Shown one piece after another: positions 1-7,874 of a stretch of DNA of 14,428 nucleotides. The DNA is from Thermoleophilia bacterium (lineage in GTDB: Bacteria; Actinomycetota; Thermoleophilia; Gaiellales; Gaiellaceae), in contig JAERMP010000026.1 of assembly GCA_016844515.1 (NCBI GenBank), positions 1 through 14,428 of the forward strand, written 5' to 3'. Under the pieces are notes generated by a model that was not told the DNA's origin, ran no database searches, and saw only the letters and a list, made by a program, of their open reading frames with translations. The position numbers and the translations under genes are program-made. Numbering within the stretch: position 1 is the first letter of the stretch; every line of letters starts with the position of its first letter.

Positions 1-425
1 GGACAGCGTCCAGGCCTTCTGGGTCTTGCGCTCCGCGAGGCGCGGGAAGAGCGTGAACACATGGTCCATGTCCTCTTTGATCTCCGCCCGGTCATTCCGT
101 TGAAAGGCTCCCATCTCGAGGTTCTCGACGACGGTCATGCGTGAGAAGAGCTTTCGGCCCTCGGGTGACTGCGAGATGCCCATCCGGACGATCTCGTGCG
201 CGGGCTTGCTCGTGATGTCCTCGCCCATGAATCGGATCGTTCCCGTGCTCGGGTGATTGAGCCCGTTGACGGAGCGGAGCGTCGTCGACTTCCCGGCGCC
301 GTTCGCGCCGATGAGCGTCACGATCTCGCCGTCGTGCACGTCGATCGAGATGCCCTTGAGCGCCTCGATCGTTCCGTAGAACGTGTGGACGTCCGAGAGC
401 TCGAGGATCGTGTCGCGCTCGCCGG

Positions 426-429
<4 letters not shown>
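1..429 (-). CDS. livF: LivF-type branched-chain amino-acid ABC transporter ATP-binding protein (partial, C-terminus off the left edge)
   Basis: This is one of the two ATPase subunits of a HAAT-family (Liv) importer; it acts on the cytoplasmic face of the membrane and pairs with LivG to power LivHM. The visible 143 residues contain the Walker A motif GANGAGKST (about residues 41-49), the Q-loop Q87 in GISQSPEGRKLF, and the LivF-typical PEGRKLFSRMTVVENLEMGA stretch. The reading frame ends at the window edge just before the expected ABC signature. I chose the TTG at 429-427 as start: its last two bases and the next base form the TGA stop of livG (4-nt TTGA overlap), no ATG or GTG is available nearby, and there is no strong Shine-Dalgarno, so translation is probably coupled to livG. 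It is the last visible gene of the five-gene operon. The substrate is inferred from family only. Confidence 0.93.
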
Positions 430-1202
<773 letters not shown>

Positions 1203-1205
1203 CCT

Positions 1206-2732
1206 TTACTCCTCCGGCCCGCCGCGAACGTCCATCAGCGGCTCGTCGTGGACGCCCTCCTCGAGCTCGAGCTTCCGCCGCTCCTCGGGTATCAGACCCT
1301 GCGGTCGGAAAAGCATGGCTAAGACGAGAATGGATCCGTAGATACCGGTCGCGAGCAGCGGCGCGTTGAGGCAGCCGGCGCTGATCGGCCTCGACGGGTC
1401 CTGTGCAACCGGTTCGCACTGGAACAGGACGAAGTCCCTCTCGTTGAACCACCCCGCCACGTTCGAGAGCCCTTCCTTGTCCAGGTACGTGAGAAGAGCA
1501 GCGCCGGCGATCGCACCCCACACGTTCCCCATCCCGCCGAGGATGACCATGCAGAGGATGAAGATCGAGAAGTTGAATAGGAAGTCGTCGGGGAAGACGC
1601 CCTGCTTGAAGGAGCCGTACCAGGCTCCTGCAATGCCACCGAAGAACGCCCCGCCCGCATAGGCCCAGGTCTTCGTGCGCATGAGCGGAATCCCCATCGC
1701 CGCGGCCGCAACCTCGTCCTCGCGAATCGCGATCCAGGCGCGACCGAGCCGCGAATCCCGCAGCCGGATGCTGCAGAAGATCGTGAACAGCAGGAGCCCG
1801 ATCGCCGACCAGTAGACGAGGCTGACGAAGTTCACGTACGAGCCGTTCTCGACGATGAAGTCTGCCGGCAACCCGAGGTGGTCGGACAGCCAGACTCCGA
1901 AGCCCGGCGGGTCGACCGGGTTGATGCCGAACGCGCCGTTCGTGAGGTTGAAGTCCGTCTTGCGATCGAGGAGCGCGCTGATTCCGTCGGCGTCTCCGTT
2001 CAAGGCAGCCTGGTGAATGATCTCCCCGAAGCCGAGCGTGACGATGGCGAGGTAGTCACCCCGCAGCCGAAGTGTTGGCAAGCCTATGACCACTCCGGCA
2101 ACGGCTGTTGTGATCGCTGCCGCCACGAGGACGATCCAGATCGAGATGTGGATGCCGCCTATCCCCTCCGGCACGCCGATCGCGGCGAACTCGAAGTCGA
2201 CCCCGTTCGAGGCGAAGTGCGGCGAGGCGAGCCAGGCCGCGGTGTAAGCGCCTATCGCATAGAAGGCGACATATCCGAGGTCGAGCAGGCCCGCGTAACC
2301 GACGACGATGTTCAGCCCGATCGCCATCATCGCGAAGATCGCGATCGCGACCATCGTGTCCATGTTCGGGAAGGCCTTGAGGACAGGGATCTCGAACAGG
2401 AAGTTCTTTCCTTCCAGCTCGTTTGCCCACAGGATCGGGTAGACGAGGGCGATCCCCAACACGGTCAGGGGTAGAGCGATCCGCCGGACACCGCGCGGTA
2501 GGAGGTAGAGGGCATACACGATCGCGAGGAGCGCGAGGAACGTCGGATGCGGCGGCACGCCCGCCAGCCACGCGAGTCCGAGCATGAGGGCAGCGATCAC
2601 GAGTGGCGGCACGGCGCGCTGCAGAAACGGCGATCGAGCTTCCCAGCGCTTGCGAGCGTCCTTGACTCCAACGGCGTCAAGCACGCGCCAGAAGCCCCCT
2701 TGTACGCGATCCCTCGCGTTCAACCGCGCCAC
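1206..2732 (-). CDS. livM: LivM-type branched-chain amino-acid ABC transporter permease with a long N-terminal extension
   Basis: This is one of the two membrane permeases of the Liv importer. The family core begins near residue 125 (AIAIFAMMAIGLNIVVGYAG) and continues with the conserved LLDLGYVAFYAIGAY segment, the LPTLRLRGDYLAIVTLGFGE motif, and the cytoplasmic coupling loop GRAWIAIREDEVAAAAMGI (roughly 338-356) that contacts the ATPase. At 508 residues it is longer than the 300-420 usual for LivM. The extra part is an N-terminal block with about three predicted hydrophobic segments (about residues 40-105), plus a C-terminal extracytoplasmic loop with two Cys (CEPVAQDPSR...GC). Start is GTG at 2732, one nucleotide after the livH TGA, with AAGGAGG placed inside the livH end. 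The membrane-segment count is by eye. Confidence 0.95.
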   Translation of the reverse strand: MARLNARDRVQGGFWRVLDAVGVKDARKRWEARSPFLQRAVPPLVIAALMLGLAWLAGVPPHPTFLALLAIVYALYLLPRGVRRIALPLTVLGIALVYPILWANELEGKNFLFEIPVLKAFPNMDTMVAIAIFAMMAIGLNIVVGYAGLLDLGYVAFYAIGAYTAAWLASPHFASNGVDFEFAAIGVPEGIGGIHISIWIVLVAAAITTAVAGVVIGLPTLRLRGDYLAIVTLGFGEIIHQAALNGDADGISALLDRKTDFNLTNGAFGINPVDPPGFGVWLSDHLGLPADFIVENGSYVNFVSLVYWSAIGLLLFTIFCSIRLRDSRLGRAWIAIREDEVAAAAMGIPLMRTKTWAYAGGAFFGGIAGAWYGSFKQGVFPDDFLFNFSIFILCMVILGGMGNVWGAIAGAALLTYLDKEGLSNVAGWFNERDFVLFQCEPVAQDPSRPISAGCLNAPLLATGIYGSILVLAMLFRPQGLIPEERRKLELEEGVHDEPLMDVRGGPEE

Positions 2733-2733
2733 G

Positions 2734-3810
2734 TCACCCTCCTTCGGGCGTCTGCTCGCCCAGCAGCCCCTCGGGCCGGAAGACGAGGATCACGATCAGA
2801 ATCGTGAAGACAGCAGTCGTCGTCCAGCCCGGACCGGGCGAATGCCAGGAGAGACCCTCGACGAAGGCCTGGATCAAGCCGATGAGCATTGCGCCGAGAA
2901 CGGCCCCGGGCAAGTTGCCGATCCCCCCGAGCACCGCAGCGGTGAACGCGATCAGCCCGATCGTGAAGCCGGTGTCGTAGCGGATCGTCTGAAAGTAGAA
3001 GGCGAACAGAACGCCCGCTGCCCCCGCCAGAGCGCCCGCAAGGACGAAGACGAACGCGATCGTCCGGTTGACGTCGATCCCCATCATCGCCGCCGCGTCC
3101 TTGTCCTGGGCGGTGGCGCGCATCGCTTTCCCCCGGCGCGTGTAGCGGACGAGCCAGATGAGCCCGACGAGGACGGGCACGGTGATCAGAAGGGGGAAGA
3201 GGCGATTCCAGTTGAAGGCGACGCAGTTCGGGCAGGTGCCGATCGTGAAGATCGACCCCTCCGGGAGCGACCGCGGCATCGCGATCGGCGCGGAGCCCTT
3301 CCAGATCAGAGCAATGTTTTGGAGGATGAACGACACCCCGATCGCCGTGATCAGCGGCACGAGGCGCGGAGCGCGCCGGAGGGGCTTGTAGGCGACCCGC
3401 TCGATCGTCGCGTTGAGCAGGGCACAGCCGACCATCGCCACGAGCAGCGCCACGAGGATCGCCGGGACGAGCGTGCCCAGAGCTGCGTTCTCTTGCAGGC
3501 TGAACATGCTCAGCGCGACCGTCGCCGCGATCATCCCGCCGATCATGAACACGTCGCCGTGGGCGAAGTTGATCAGCTCGAGAATGCCGTAGACGAGCGT
3601 GTAGCCGAGCGCGACGAGCGCGTAGAGCGAACCGTTCGTCATCCCGATGAGGAAGATCCGGAAGAACTGATCCCAGTCCTTCGCCAGGTTGACGCCCAGC
3701 CAGAGAAGGACGAGCGCGACGAGGGTCAGCCCGATCGCCGGAACGACGAGGGAGGAGGCCGGCCTTCGGCGTCTCAGCGGGACGGCCTGCGCGTGTGCGT
3801 CGGTCGCGAT
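2734..3810 (-). CDS. livH: LivH-type branched-chain amino-acid ABC transporter permease, apparently initiated at an ATC codon
   Basis: This is the partner permease of LivM. The core has the LivH hallmarks GSLYALVALGYTLVYGILELINFAHGDVFMIGG, the coupling loop RRGKAMRATAQDKDAAAMMGIDV, and the C-terminal GGIGNLPGAVLGAMLIGL. The first ATG (3642-3640) would start inside the first conserved segment and lose the normal N-terminus. The frame stays open upstream for 56 more codons, encoding a hydrophilic start, an RRRR cluster, a hydrophobic helix (VVPAIGLTLVALVLLWLGV) and the LivH-like DWDQFFRIFLIGMTNGS. That stretch has no ATG, GTG or TTG in frame before the TAG at 3822-3820. A perfect AGGAGG (3821-3816) lies 5 nt before an ATC at 3810-3808, which I take as the start, giving 358 residues. 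A CPNC motif sits in the extracytoplasmic loop. Gene identity is secure; the start is inference. Confidence 0.9.
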   Translation of the reverse strand: MATDAHAQAVPLRRRRPASSLVVPAIGLTLVALVLLWLGVNLAKDWDQFFRIFLIGMTNGSLYALVALGYTLVYGILELINFAHGDVFMIGGMIAATVALSMFSLQENAALGTLVPAILVALLVAMVGCALLNATIERVAYKPLRRAPRLVPLITAIGVSFILQNIALIWKGSAPIAMPRSLPEGSIFTIGTCPNCVAFNWNRLFPLLITVPVLVGLIWLVRYTRRGKAMRATAQDKDAAAMMGIDVNRTIAFVFVLAGALAGAAGVLFAFYFQTIRYDTGFTIGLIAFTAAVLGGIGNLPGAVLGAMLIGLIQAFVEGLSWHSPGPGWTTTAVFTILIVILVFRPEGLLGEQTPEGG

Positions 3811-3815
3811 CTCGG

Positions 3816-3821
3816 CCTCCT
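3816..3821 (-). promoter_or_regulatory. Shine-Dalgarno AGGAGG that decides the ATC start of livH
   Basis: The minus strand reads TTAGGAGGCCGAGATCGCG. A perfect AGGAGG is followed by a 5-nt spacer (CCGAG) and then ATC in the livH frame. The in-frame TAG stop overlaps its 5' edge, so only three sense codons lie between that stop and ATC. No other start codon in this frame has such a site. Confidence 0.6.
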
Positions 3822-3826
3822 AATCA

Positions 3827-3860
3827 GCTGGGGAAGGGCTCCGAAGAGCCCTTCCCCAGC
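3827..3860 (-). promoter_or_regulatory. Intercistronic hairpin with UUCG tetraloop between the binding-protein gene and livH
   Basis: A perfect 15-bp inverted repeat (arms 3827-3841 and 3846-3860, core CTGGGGAAGGGCTC) encloses four bases. In the transcribed strand the loop reads C-TTCG-G, the very stable cUUCGg tetraloop. It begins about 27 nt after the binding-protein stop codon and ends 5 nt before the livH Shine-Dalgarno. There is no T-tract after it, so it is more likely an mRNA 3'-end stabiliser or partial terminator than a full terminator. Such placement is known in importer operons to keep the binding protein more abundant than the membrane parts; that role here is inference. Confidence 0.75.
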
Positions 3861-3887
3861 GTGGTGTGCTCGCGGGCGATTCGCCCC

Positions 3888-5189
3888 TTAGCCCTTGACC
3901 TTGGTAACAACGGCGAACTCGTACACGCCCGTGTTGCCCTTGAGCTTGTCCATGCTGATCCACTTGAACGGAACGATGTCGCCGTTCTTGTCGAAGCGGA
4001 ACGAGCCCATGATCCCGTTCTTGACGTTCGTCTTGAACAGTTCCTTGACCACAGATCCACGCGTGCCATCCGAGCGCGCGATGGCTGCGAGCATGACCTG
4101 TGCCGCCTGCGCCTGGTAGATGGAATAAGGAGGCATATTGCCCTTGATCTTCGCGTAGGCCCTGAACTGCTTGATGAACTTCTGGCCCGCCGGAGGGAGC
4201 TTCGAGAGCGGCTGGCCGGCATAGCTGATGACCATGCCCTGGGCCGCCGAGCCCGCGCCCAGCGTCGCCGAGTACGGCGTGAAGCCGTCGGGAGCGGTGA
4301 TCAGCGGCTTCGGCCCGATAGCGGCGCGGAGGTCCTTGATGAGCTTCACGCCGTTGTTGCAGACGATGCCGCCGAGGTAGACGGAATCCGCACCGGACGA
4401 GGCGATCTGCTCGCCGATGGCCTCGTAGCTCGTCGCCTTCGCATCCCATGGGACGAACCCGGCGATCTTCAGGCCGAGCTTCTTCGCCCGTGCCTGGAAG
4501 CCCTGGGCGACGCCCTTCCCGAACGTCTGGTTGTCGTGGACGATGAAGACGCTCTTCTTCTTCTTGAGCTTCAGGTAATCGGCCATAGCCGGCCCCTGGT
4601 AGTCGTCGCTCGCCGCCACCCGTGCGTAGTTCCTCACTCCCGTCGGGTAGTAGATCTTCGGCTCGCCGGGGCTATTCCACGGCGCGAAGTGGGTCAGCCC
4701 CACGTTCGTGTTCGCCGATGAGAGCATCGCAACCGCTCCGCCCGGAGCTCGGTTCAGGATCGGGACGATGAGCTTCGCGCAACCCGAGTTGAACGTCCCG
4801 AGGACACCGAGGACCGACTTGTCCGCAGCGTACGCCCGCGCGTTCGACGAGCACTTGGCCGGGTCCCACGCACCGGTCTGGGCAGTCGAGTCGTCGCAGC
4901 CCTGGTAGCCGACCGTGAACTTGCCAGCCTTGAACTCAGCTCGCTCGAGCACGAACTGAATCGCCTGCTGCATCGCCAGAAGCTGCGCGCGGCCCGCTCC
5001 CTGGAGCGGCAGGTCGCTGGCGATCAGATACTGCGGGGTACCGGAGCCCTTATAGAACACCGGCCCGCACGACGCCGACGGAAGCGTCGACGCGCTGTTG
5101 CTCGAGTTCGGCCCCGCACTGGCCGCCGCACCCAATGCAAGCCCGATGATGGCAGCGATCGCGCCGCCGATCATAATCCTTGTTCTCAC
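3888..5189 (-). CDS. livK: Periplasmic-binding-protein type I, branched-chain amino-acid ABC transporter substrate-binding protein
   Basis: This is the extracytoplasmic solute receptor of the Liv importer, 433 residues, first gene of the operon. It has a signal peptide (MRTRIM, a hydrophobic stretch to about residue 20, and a likely AxA site ASA-G near 25) and no lipobox Cys at that site. The type-I binding fold shows in YLIASDLPLQGAGR (near 55), the repeated beta-alpha pattern, GVLGTFNSGCAKLIVPILN, the mid-domain KKSVFIVHDNQTFGKGVAQGF, and YEAIGEQIASSGADSVYLGG. Several cysteines could pair. The GTG start is preceded by GGAGG with a 6-nt gap. The ligand cannot be read from sequence: leucine/isoleucine/valine, another amino acid, or an amide are all possible for this family, so the symbol is by position in the operon. 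Confidence 0.9.
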   Translation of the reverse strand: MRTRIMIGGAIAAIIGLALGAAASAGPNSSNSASTLPSASCGPVFYKGSGTPQYLIASDLPLQGAGRAQLLAMQQAIQFVLERAEFKAGKFTVGYQGCDDSTAQTGAWDPAKCSSNARAYAADKSVLGVLGTFNSGCAKLIVPILNRAPGGAVAMLSSANTNVGLTHFAPWNSPGEPKIYYPTGVRNYARVAASDDYQGPAMADYLKLKKKKSVFIVHDNQTFGKGVAQGFQARAKKLGLKIAGFVPWDAKATSYEAIGEQIASSGADSVYLGGIVCNNGVKLIKDLRAAIGPKPLITAPDGFTPYSATLGAGSAAQGMVISYAGQPLSKLPPAGQKFIKQFRAYAKIKGNMPPYSIYQAQAAQVMLAAIARSDGTRGSVVKELFKTNVKNGIMGSFRFDKNGDIVPFKWISMDKLKGNTGVYEFAVVTKVKG

Positions 5190-5256
5190 TCAATTCCTCC
5201 TCGGTCGCCGATCGATGGCCTCTTCGCGCGCGTGATCGCGCCCGACGTAATCCGGG

Positions 5257-5285
5257 AGTATCCCTCGTTCGCCCGACAGGATCAA
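5257..5285 (-). promoter_or_regulatory. Candidate sigma-70-type promoter for the liv operon
   Basis: On the minus strand TTGATC (5285-5280) and GATACT (5262-5257) are separated by exactly 17 nt, each matching 4 of 6 consensus bases. They sit about 68 nt upstream of the GTG start of the binding-protein gene, in the only gap before the operon. A short GCGCG-ATCA-CGCGC dyad lies between the promoter and the start codon. This is a motif match by eye without transcript evidence. Confidence 0.4.
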
Positions 5286-5315
5286 CTCTGATTACACGAA
5301 CGCTCAGGATCTGCG

Positions 5316-6734
5316 CTAGGAGCGGAGCTCGGAAAGCGGGAACGAGCGATGTACGCGCGGGGGTACGAGGAAGTTCTGGCGGTGCGTCGTCGCGAGGATC
5401 GAGTTGAAGCCACGGCCGGTACTTCCGGTCTCGAAGGCGAGCTTGGTTCCGTCAGGCATGACCCCGTCCATGGCGAGGCGGGTGCGCCGGAAGTCGTCGC
5501 TCGTCGGATTGAAGACCACGAAGTGGAGCCCTGCAGCCGGCTCCTCGGAGAACGTGTCACGCCCTTCGTAGGCGGTCCAGAAGAAGGGGTTGTCGAGGGT
5601 GTTGAAGTCGGCGCGCTGGGGCACGGCCGTCCCCTTCGGATACAGCGTGCCGTCGGCGCCGACGACGTCTCGGTCGAGCCGGGAGGCAGGTTGGATCGAG
5701 CCCGAGTGCCCGATCTGCCGGTGGCGCGCATAGTCGCGGCGAACCTCGATCTCGGTCTGCGCGTCGTTTGGCCCCTGGGCGACGGTCTGCGTCTCCGGGG
5801 GAACGTCGAGCCCCGGCCGAAACGTGGTGTCCAGACGGTTCTGGAAGTCGAAGGTCAGATACCAGGCTGCGACGTCCTCGAGCAGATGAGAGAGATGCAT
5901 GTGCGTCCCGTGCGTGAAATAGCCACCGGGGCCAAGGTCCGCGTAGCCGAGCGTCTCCAGGTTCGCGATCCTGGACGGGCCGAGGCCCGCCTTTTGGGTC
6001 GACGTGAACCCGAGGAAGAGCTCCGCTCCGTCGGGGATGAGGTCGGCTCCCTCGATGCGTGCCGCCAGCGCCATCTGCTTCGGCAGGCCGAGCCCGCCGT
6101 CGAATCCGCCCCCTACGAAGCCCTTCCGGATGCTCGTCACCCTGAAGAGGCCGTCGAGGTCGTCGAACAGAGCTTTCGCACCCTCCGCGATGTGGTCGAG
6201 GATGTCGCTCCGGAGCAGAACGGCGACGTCATTCGCCTCGAGCAGCGTCGTTTCCGGGTCGCTCGGGAACCGGATCGCGTCCTCGAGCACGCGCACGGGC
6301 GTCTTCCGTGACGCCGACGCGCGGCGGTCGAGGGGAAGATGTCGCTCCGCCTGTGCGGGAACGAAGCGCTCGAAGTACGGGAGCCCCCAGGCGATCGTCA
6401 CGCCGAGGCCGGCGGGCGTCGGCTCGAACCGCTCGTTGAGTCGCCGAAGGGCGTTCTCGAGCGCCTCCCGCGCGTCGCGCAACTCGGCCGGCGTCTCTCC
6501 CACCCGCAACGTCGCCGTCACTACCTGGTGGTGGAGCGGCGGTACCAGCACCTCGATGCCGTTGTCGCGAACAACGCGGATCCCGTCGAGAAGATGCTGC
6601 TCGGGGACAAGCGGCCCGGCTGCGACCCGTGCCGGCGGTGCGGTCAGCTGGTCGATCAGCTTGTAGATCCCCGCTGCCGCCAGCGCCGACGCGGCGGCCG
6701 CCCCGCCGACGAGTTCCTTCCGGGTCAGCCGCAC
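5316..6734 (-). CDS. Exported or membrane-anchored DyP-type-peroxidase-like protein (DUF7405-like), degenerate GxxDG
   Basis: The protein is 472 residues. The N-terminus (MRLTRKELVGG, then Ala-rich hydrophobic to about 27) looks like an uncleaved or Tat-like signal, though the pair is RK, not RR. The pattern of a dye-decolourising peroxidase is recognisable: GVTIAWGLPYFERF (about 111-124), IRKGF (202-206), ELFLGFTSTQKA (238-249) where DyPs have LFGFKDGT, GGYFTHGTHMHLSHLLEDVAAW (270-291) where DyPs have GGSYLVVRRIRM, IGHSGSIQPASRL (341-353) with a possible haem-ligand H343, then R374, AGLHFVVFNP, and a C-terminal FLVPPR. The key Asp of GxxDG appears to be Ser here, so peroxidase activity is doubtful. 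The GTG start lies 1 nt after the upstream stop without a clear Shine-Dalgarno, suggesting coupling. Family assignment is from memory of motifs; the haem role is inference. Confidence 0.6.
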   Translation of the reverse strand: MRLTRKELVGGAAAASALAAAGIYKLIDQLTAPPARVAAGPLVPEQHLLDGIRVVRDNGIEVLVPPLHHQVVTATLRVGETPAELRDAREALENALRRLNERFEPTPAGLGVTIAWGLPYFERFVPAQAERHLPLDRRASASRKTPVRVLEDAIRFPSDPETTLLEANDVAVLLRSDILDHIAEGAKALFDDLDGLFRVTSIRKGFVGGGFDGGLGLPKQMALAARIEGADLIPDGAELFLGFTSTQKAGLGPSRIANLETLGYADLGPGGYFTHGTHMHLSHLLEDVAAWYLTFDFQNRLDTTFRPGLDVPPETQTVAQGPNDAQTEIEVRRDYARHRQIGHSGSIQPASRLDRDVVGADGTLYPKGTAVPQRADFNTLDNPFFWTAYEGRDTFSEEPAAGLHFVVFNPTSDDFRRTRLAMDGVMPDGTKLAFETGSTGRGFNSILATTHRQNFLVPPRVHRSFPLSELRS

Positions 6735-6735
6735 G

Positions 6736-7398
6736 CTAGGTCTGCGGCTGGATCCGCACGAACGTACTCGTCATTCGGTCGAGGTGTCCGATGACCTGCT
6801 TGTACGTATAGGGGGGCGCAACGTGCTCCGAGATCGTGTACAGCGATCCATTCCTGCGCCAGGCGTAGAGGATGTGCCACTGGTCCGCGCCCTGATTGGC
6901 CGTGTAGACCGTGACGGTCTCCCCGCCCAACCGCTTGCGCCCCTCACGGTCGCTGAAGCAGGGGAACTTCTTGTGCACCGTCTTCCCGCTCACGGTCAGC
7001 GTGTCCTCGCAGGTCGGAATCCGAGTCTGGCCCGGATAGCCGCGGAGGTTCACGTGCACTTCCTGGACGGCCCCTCCGCTCGCTTCGAACCAGGCCCAGC
7101 TCACGAGGTAGGAGCGGTCCGGATCCACGGAGCGACCGTTGAAGAACGGCCCGCCGAATCTCCCCACGAGCGGCTGCGGAAACCACGAGGGGCAGTAGAC
7201 GGGGGCCTTGATCTCGTTCGCGAGCTTCTGCCAACTCGCCAGCGACGACTTCGGACATGTCGGTGGCGAAGGCGCTGCGGCGGGCTCGGCGGACGGCGCC
7301 GACGAGTCGTCCCCGCCACCGCAGCCGGTGACGGCGACCGCGAGCGCGGCGACGAGCAATCCAAAGACGAGGAACCCGACGCCCTTCCGCAGATTCAT
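6736..7398 (-). CDS. Small cysteine-containing lipoprotein of unknown function
   Basis: This 220-residue protein begins with a classic lipoprotein signal: MNLRK, a hydrophobic core, and lipobox VTGC with C26 as the lipidated residue, followed by an acidic/Gly/Pro/Ala linker (about 27-46). The mature domain has further cysteines (PPTCPKSS, PVYCPSWFP, PTCEDT, FPCFSD) that could form two disulfides, and an aromatic-rich end (QWHILYAWRRNGSLYTISEH). The ATG was chosen because GGGAGAG precedes it by a few bases and because the signal peptide begins there; upstream in-frame sequence runs through palindromic repeats and is not coding. It is one nucleotide from the DyP-like gene, so the two probably form one unit on the cell surface. 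I do not recognise the family. Confidence 0.75.
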   Translation of the reverse strand: MNLRKGVGFLVFGLLVAALAVAVTGCGGGDDSSAPSAEPAAAPSPPTCPKSSLASWQKLANEIKAPVYCPSWFPQPLVGRFGGPFFNGRSVDPDRSYLVSWAWFEASGGAVQEVHVNLRGYPGQTRIPTCEDTLTVSGKTVHKKFPCFSDREGRKRLGGETVTVYTANQGADQWHILYAWRRNGSLYTISEHVAPPYTYKQVIGHLDRMTSTFVRIQPQT

Positions 7399-7445
7399 GT
7401 TCTCTCCCAGGTGACCCGGTGCATAGACGCGCCGCAAGGTAGCAG

Positions 7446-7470
7446 CATGGGGGAAACGACGTCCCCCATG
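7446..7470. repeat. Intergenic hairpin repeat, copy 1
   Basis: A 9-bp perfect stem (CATGGGGGA / TCCCCCATG) closes a 7-nt loop (AACGACG). It lies upstream of the lipoprotein gene, in the 224-bp gap between that gene and the tRNA. Sequence and shape match the copies at 7489-7513, 7822-7848 and 9054-9079. Confidence 0.75.
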
Positions 7471-7488
7471 TACCCCCTTGCCTCTGCG

Positions 7489-7513
7489 TGGGGGGAAACG
7501 ATGTTTCCCCCCA
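7489..7513. repeat. Intergenic hairpin repeat, copy 2
   Basis: An 11-bp perfect stem (TGGGGGGAAAC / GTTTCCCCCCA) closes a 3-nt loop, 18 nt after copy 1. The rest of the 7399-7622 gap shows no coding sequence and no clear promoter; a second weak dyad GGGC-AAA-GCCC occurs near 7570. Confidence 0.75.
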
Positions 7514-7622
7514 ACGAACCCCCTCTTGCTCTCGCAGCGAACCAAGTCGCCGCATTTGGCCTCCCGGTGGGCAAAGCCCGCCTCCGGCCGCACGCCACCA
7601 CTGACAGATCAGCCGATCACGA

Positions 7623-7706
7623 TGCCGGAGGTGGGGGTCGAACCCACACGTCCCGAAGGACACGGGATTTTGAGTCCCGCGCGTCTGCCAGTTCCGCCAC
7701 TCCGGC
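7623..7706 (-). tRNA. tRNA-Leu (anticodon CAA)
   Basis: The minus strand folds into a full class-II cloverleaf of 84 nt. The acceptor stem is GCCGGAG (7706-7700) with CTCCGGC (7630-7624) and discriminator A at 7623. The D arm contains GGCGGAACTGGCAGACGC. The anticodon stem CGGGA/TCCCG holds the loop CTCAAAA with anticodon CAA at 7672-7670. A long variable arm TGTCCTTCGGGACG and T-arm GTGGGTTCGACCCCCAC follow. The long variable arm and CAA identify a leucine tRNA reading UUG. No CCA is encoded. A TACGAT (7723-7718) about 12 nt upstream could be its -10 box. Confidence 0.95.
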
Positions 7707-7821
7707 GAGCAAAGACGATCGTAGCGCTGACCGAAGCGCCCGCCTCGAGGGCCGGAGGCCGGCTCCGCCGGCCGGGAGGCCAGGCGTACCCGTGCTGTGT
7801 CACGCCGCGAGGGAGGGGGCT

Positions 7822-7848
7822 CGTGGGGGAACCGTCGGTTCCCCCACG
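7822..7848. repeat. Intergenic hairpin repeat, copy 3
   Basis: A nearly perfect palindrome CGTGGGGGAACCG / CGGTTCCCCCACG (12-13 bp with a 1-3-nt loop) lies 27 nt before the first phosphofructokinase start. The surrounding 7707-7874 gap also holds a GGCCGG-CTCCG-CCGGCC hairpin (7757-7773); no other gene is visible there. Confidence 0.75.
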
Positions 7849-7874
7849 CTGACTCGGGTTAGTCTGACGACACG

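Noticed and set aside
2584..3891. Long plus-strand open frame opposite livH and livM
   Set aside because: It lies antisense to two well-conserved permease genes, has low-complexity Arg/Asp/Glu-rich translation, and is a high-GC shadow frame.
6090..6112. GGFDG (residues 209-213 of the DyP-like protein) as the catalytic GxxDG motif
   Set aside because: It is too close to the preceding IRKGF segment. The LFLGFTST segment and following GGYF match the DyP order better, so the true site seems to be Ser-containing.
7446..7513. CRISPR-like array
   Set aside because: There are only two adjacent copies, they are palindromic with unequal lengths, and there is no regular spacer or cas gene.
7399..7593. 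N-terminal extension of the lipoprotein
   Set aside because: The frame is open but runs through palindromic repeats, and the lipoprotein signal with its ribosome site begins at 7398.
7757..7773. GGCCGG-CTCCG-CCGGCC hairpin as a tRNA or PFK terminator
   Set aside because: It lies upstream of both the tRNA (minus) and the PFK (plus), and has no T-tract.
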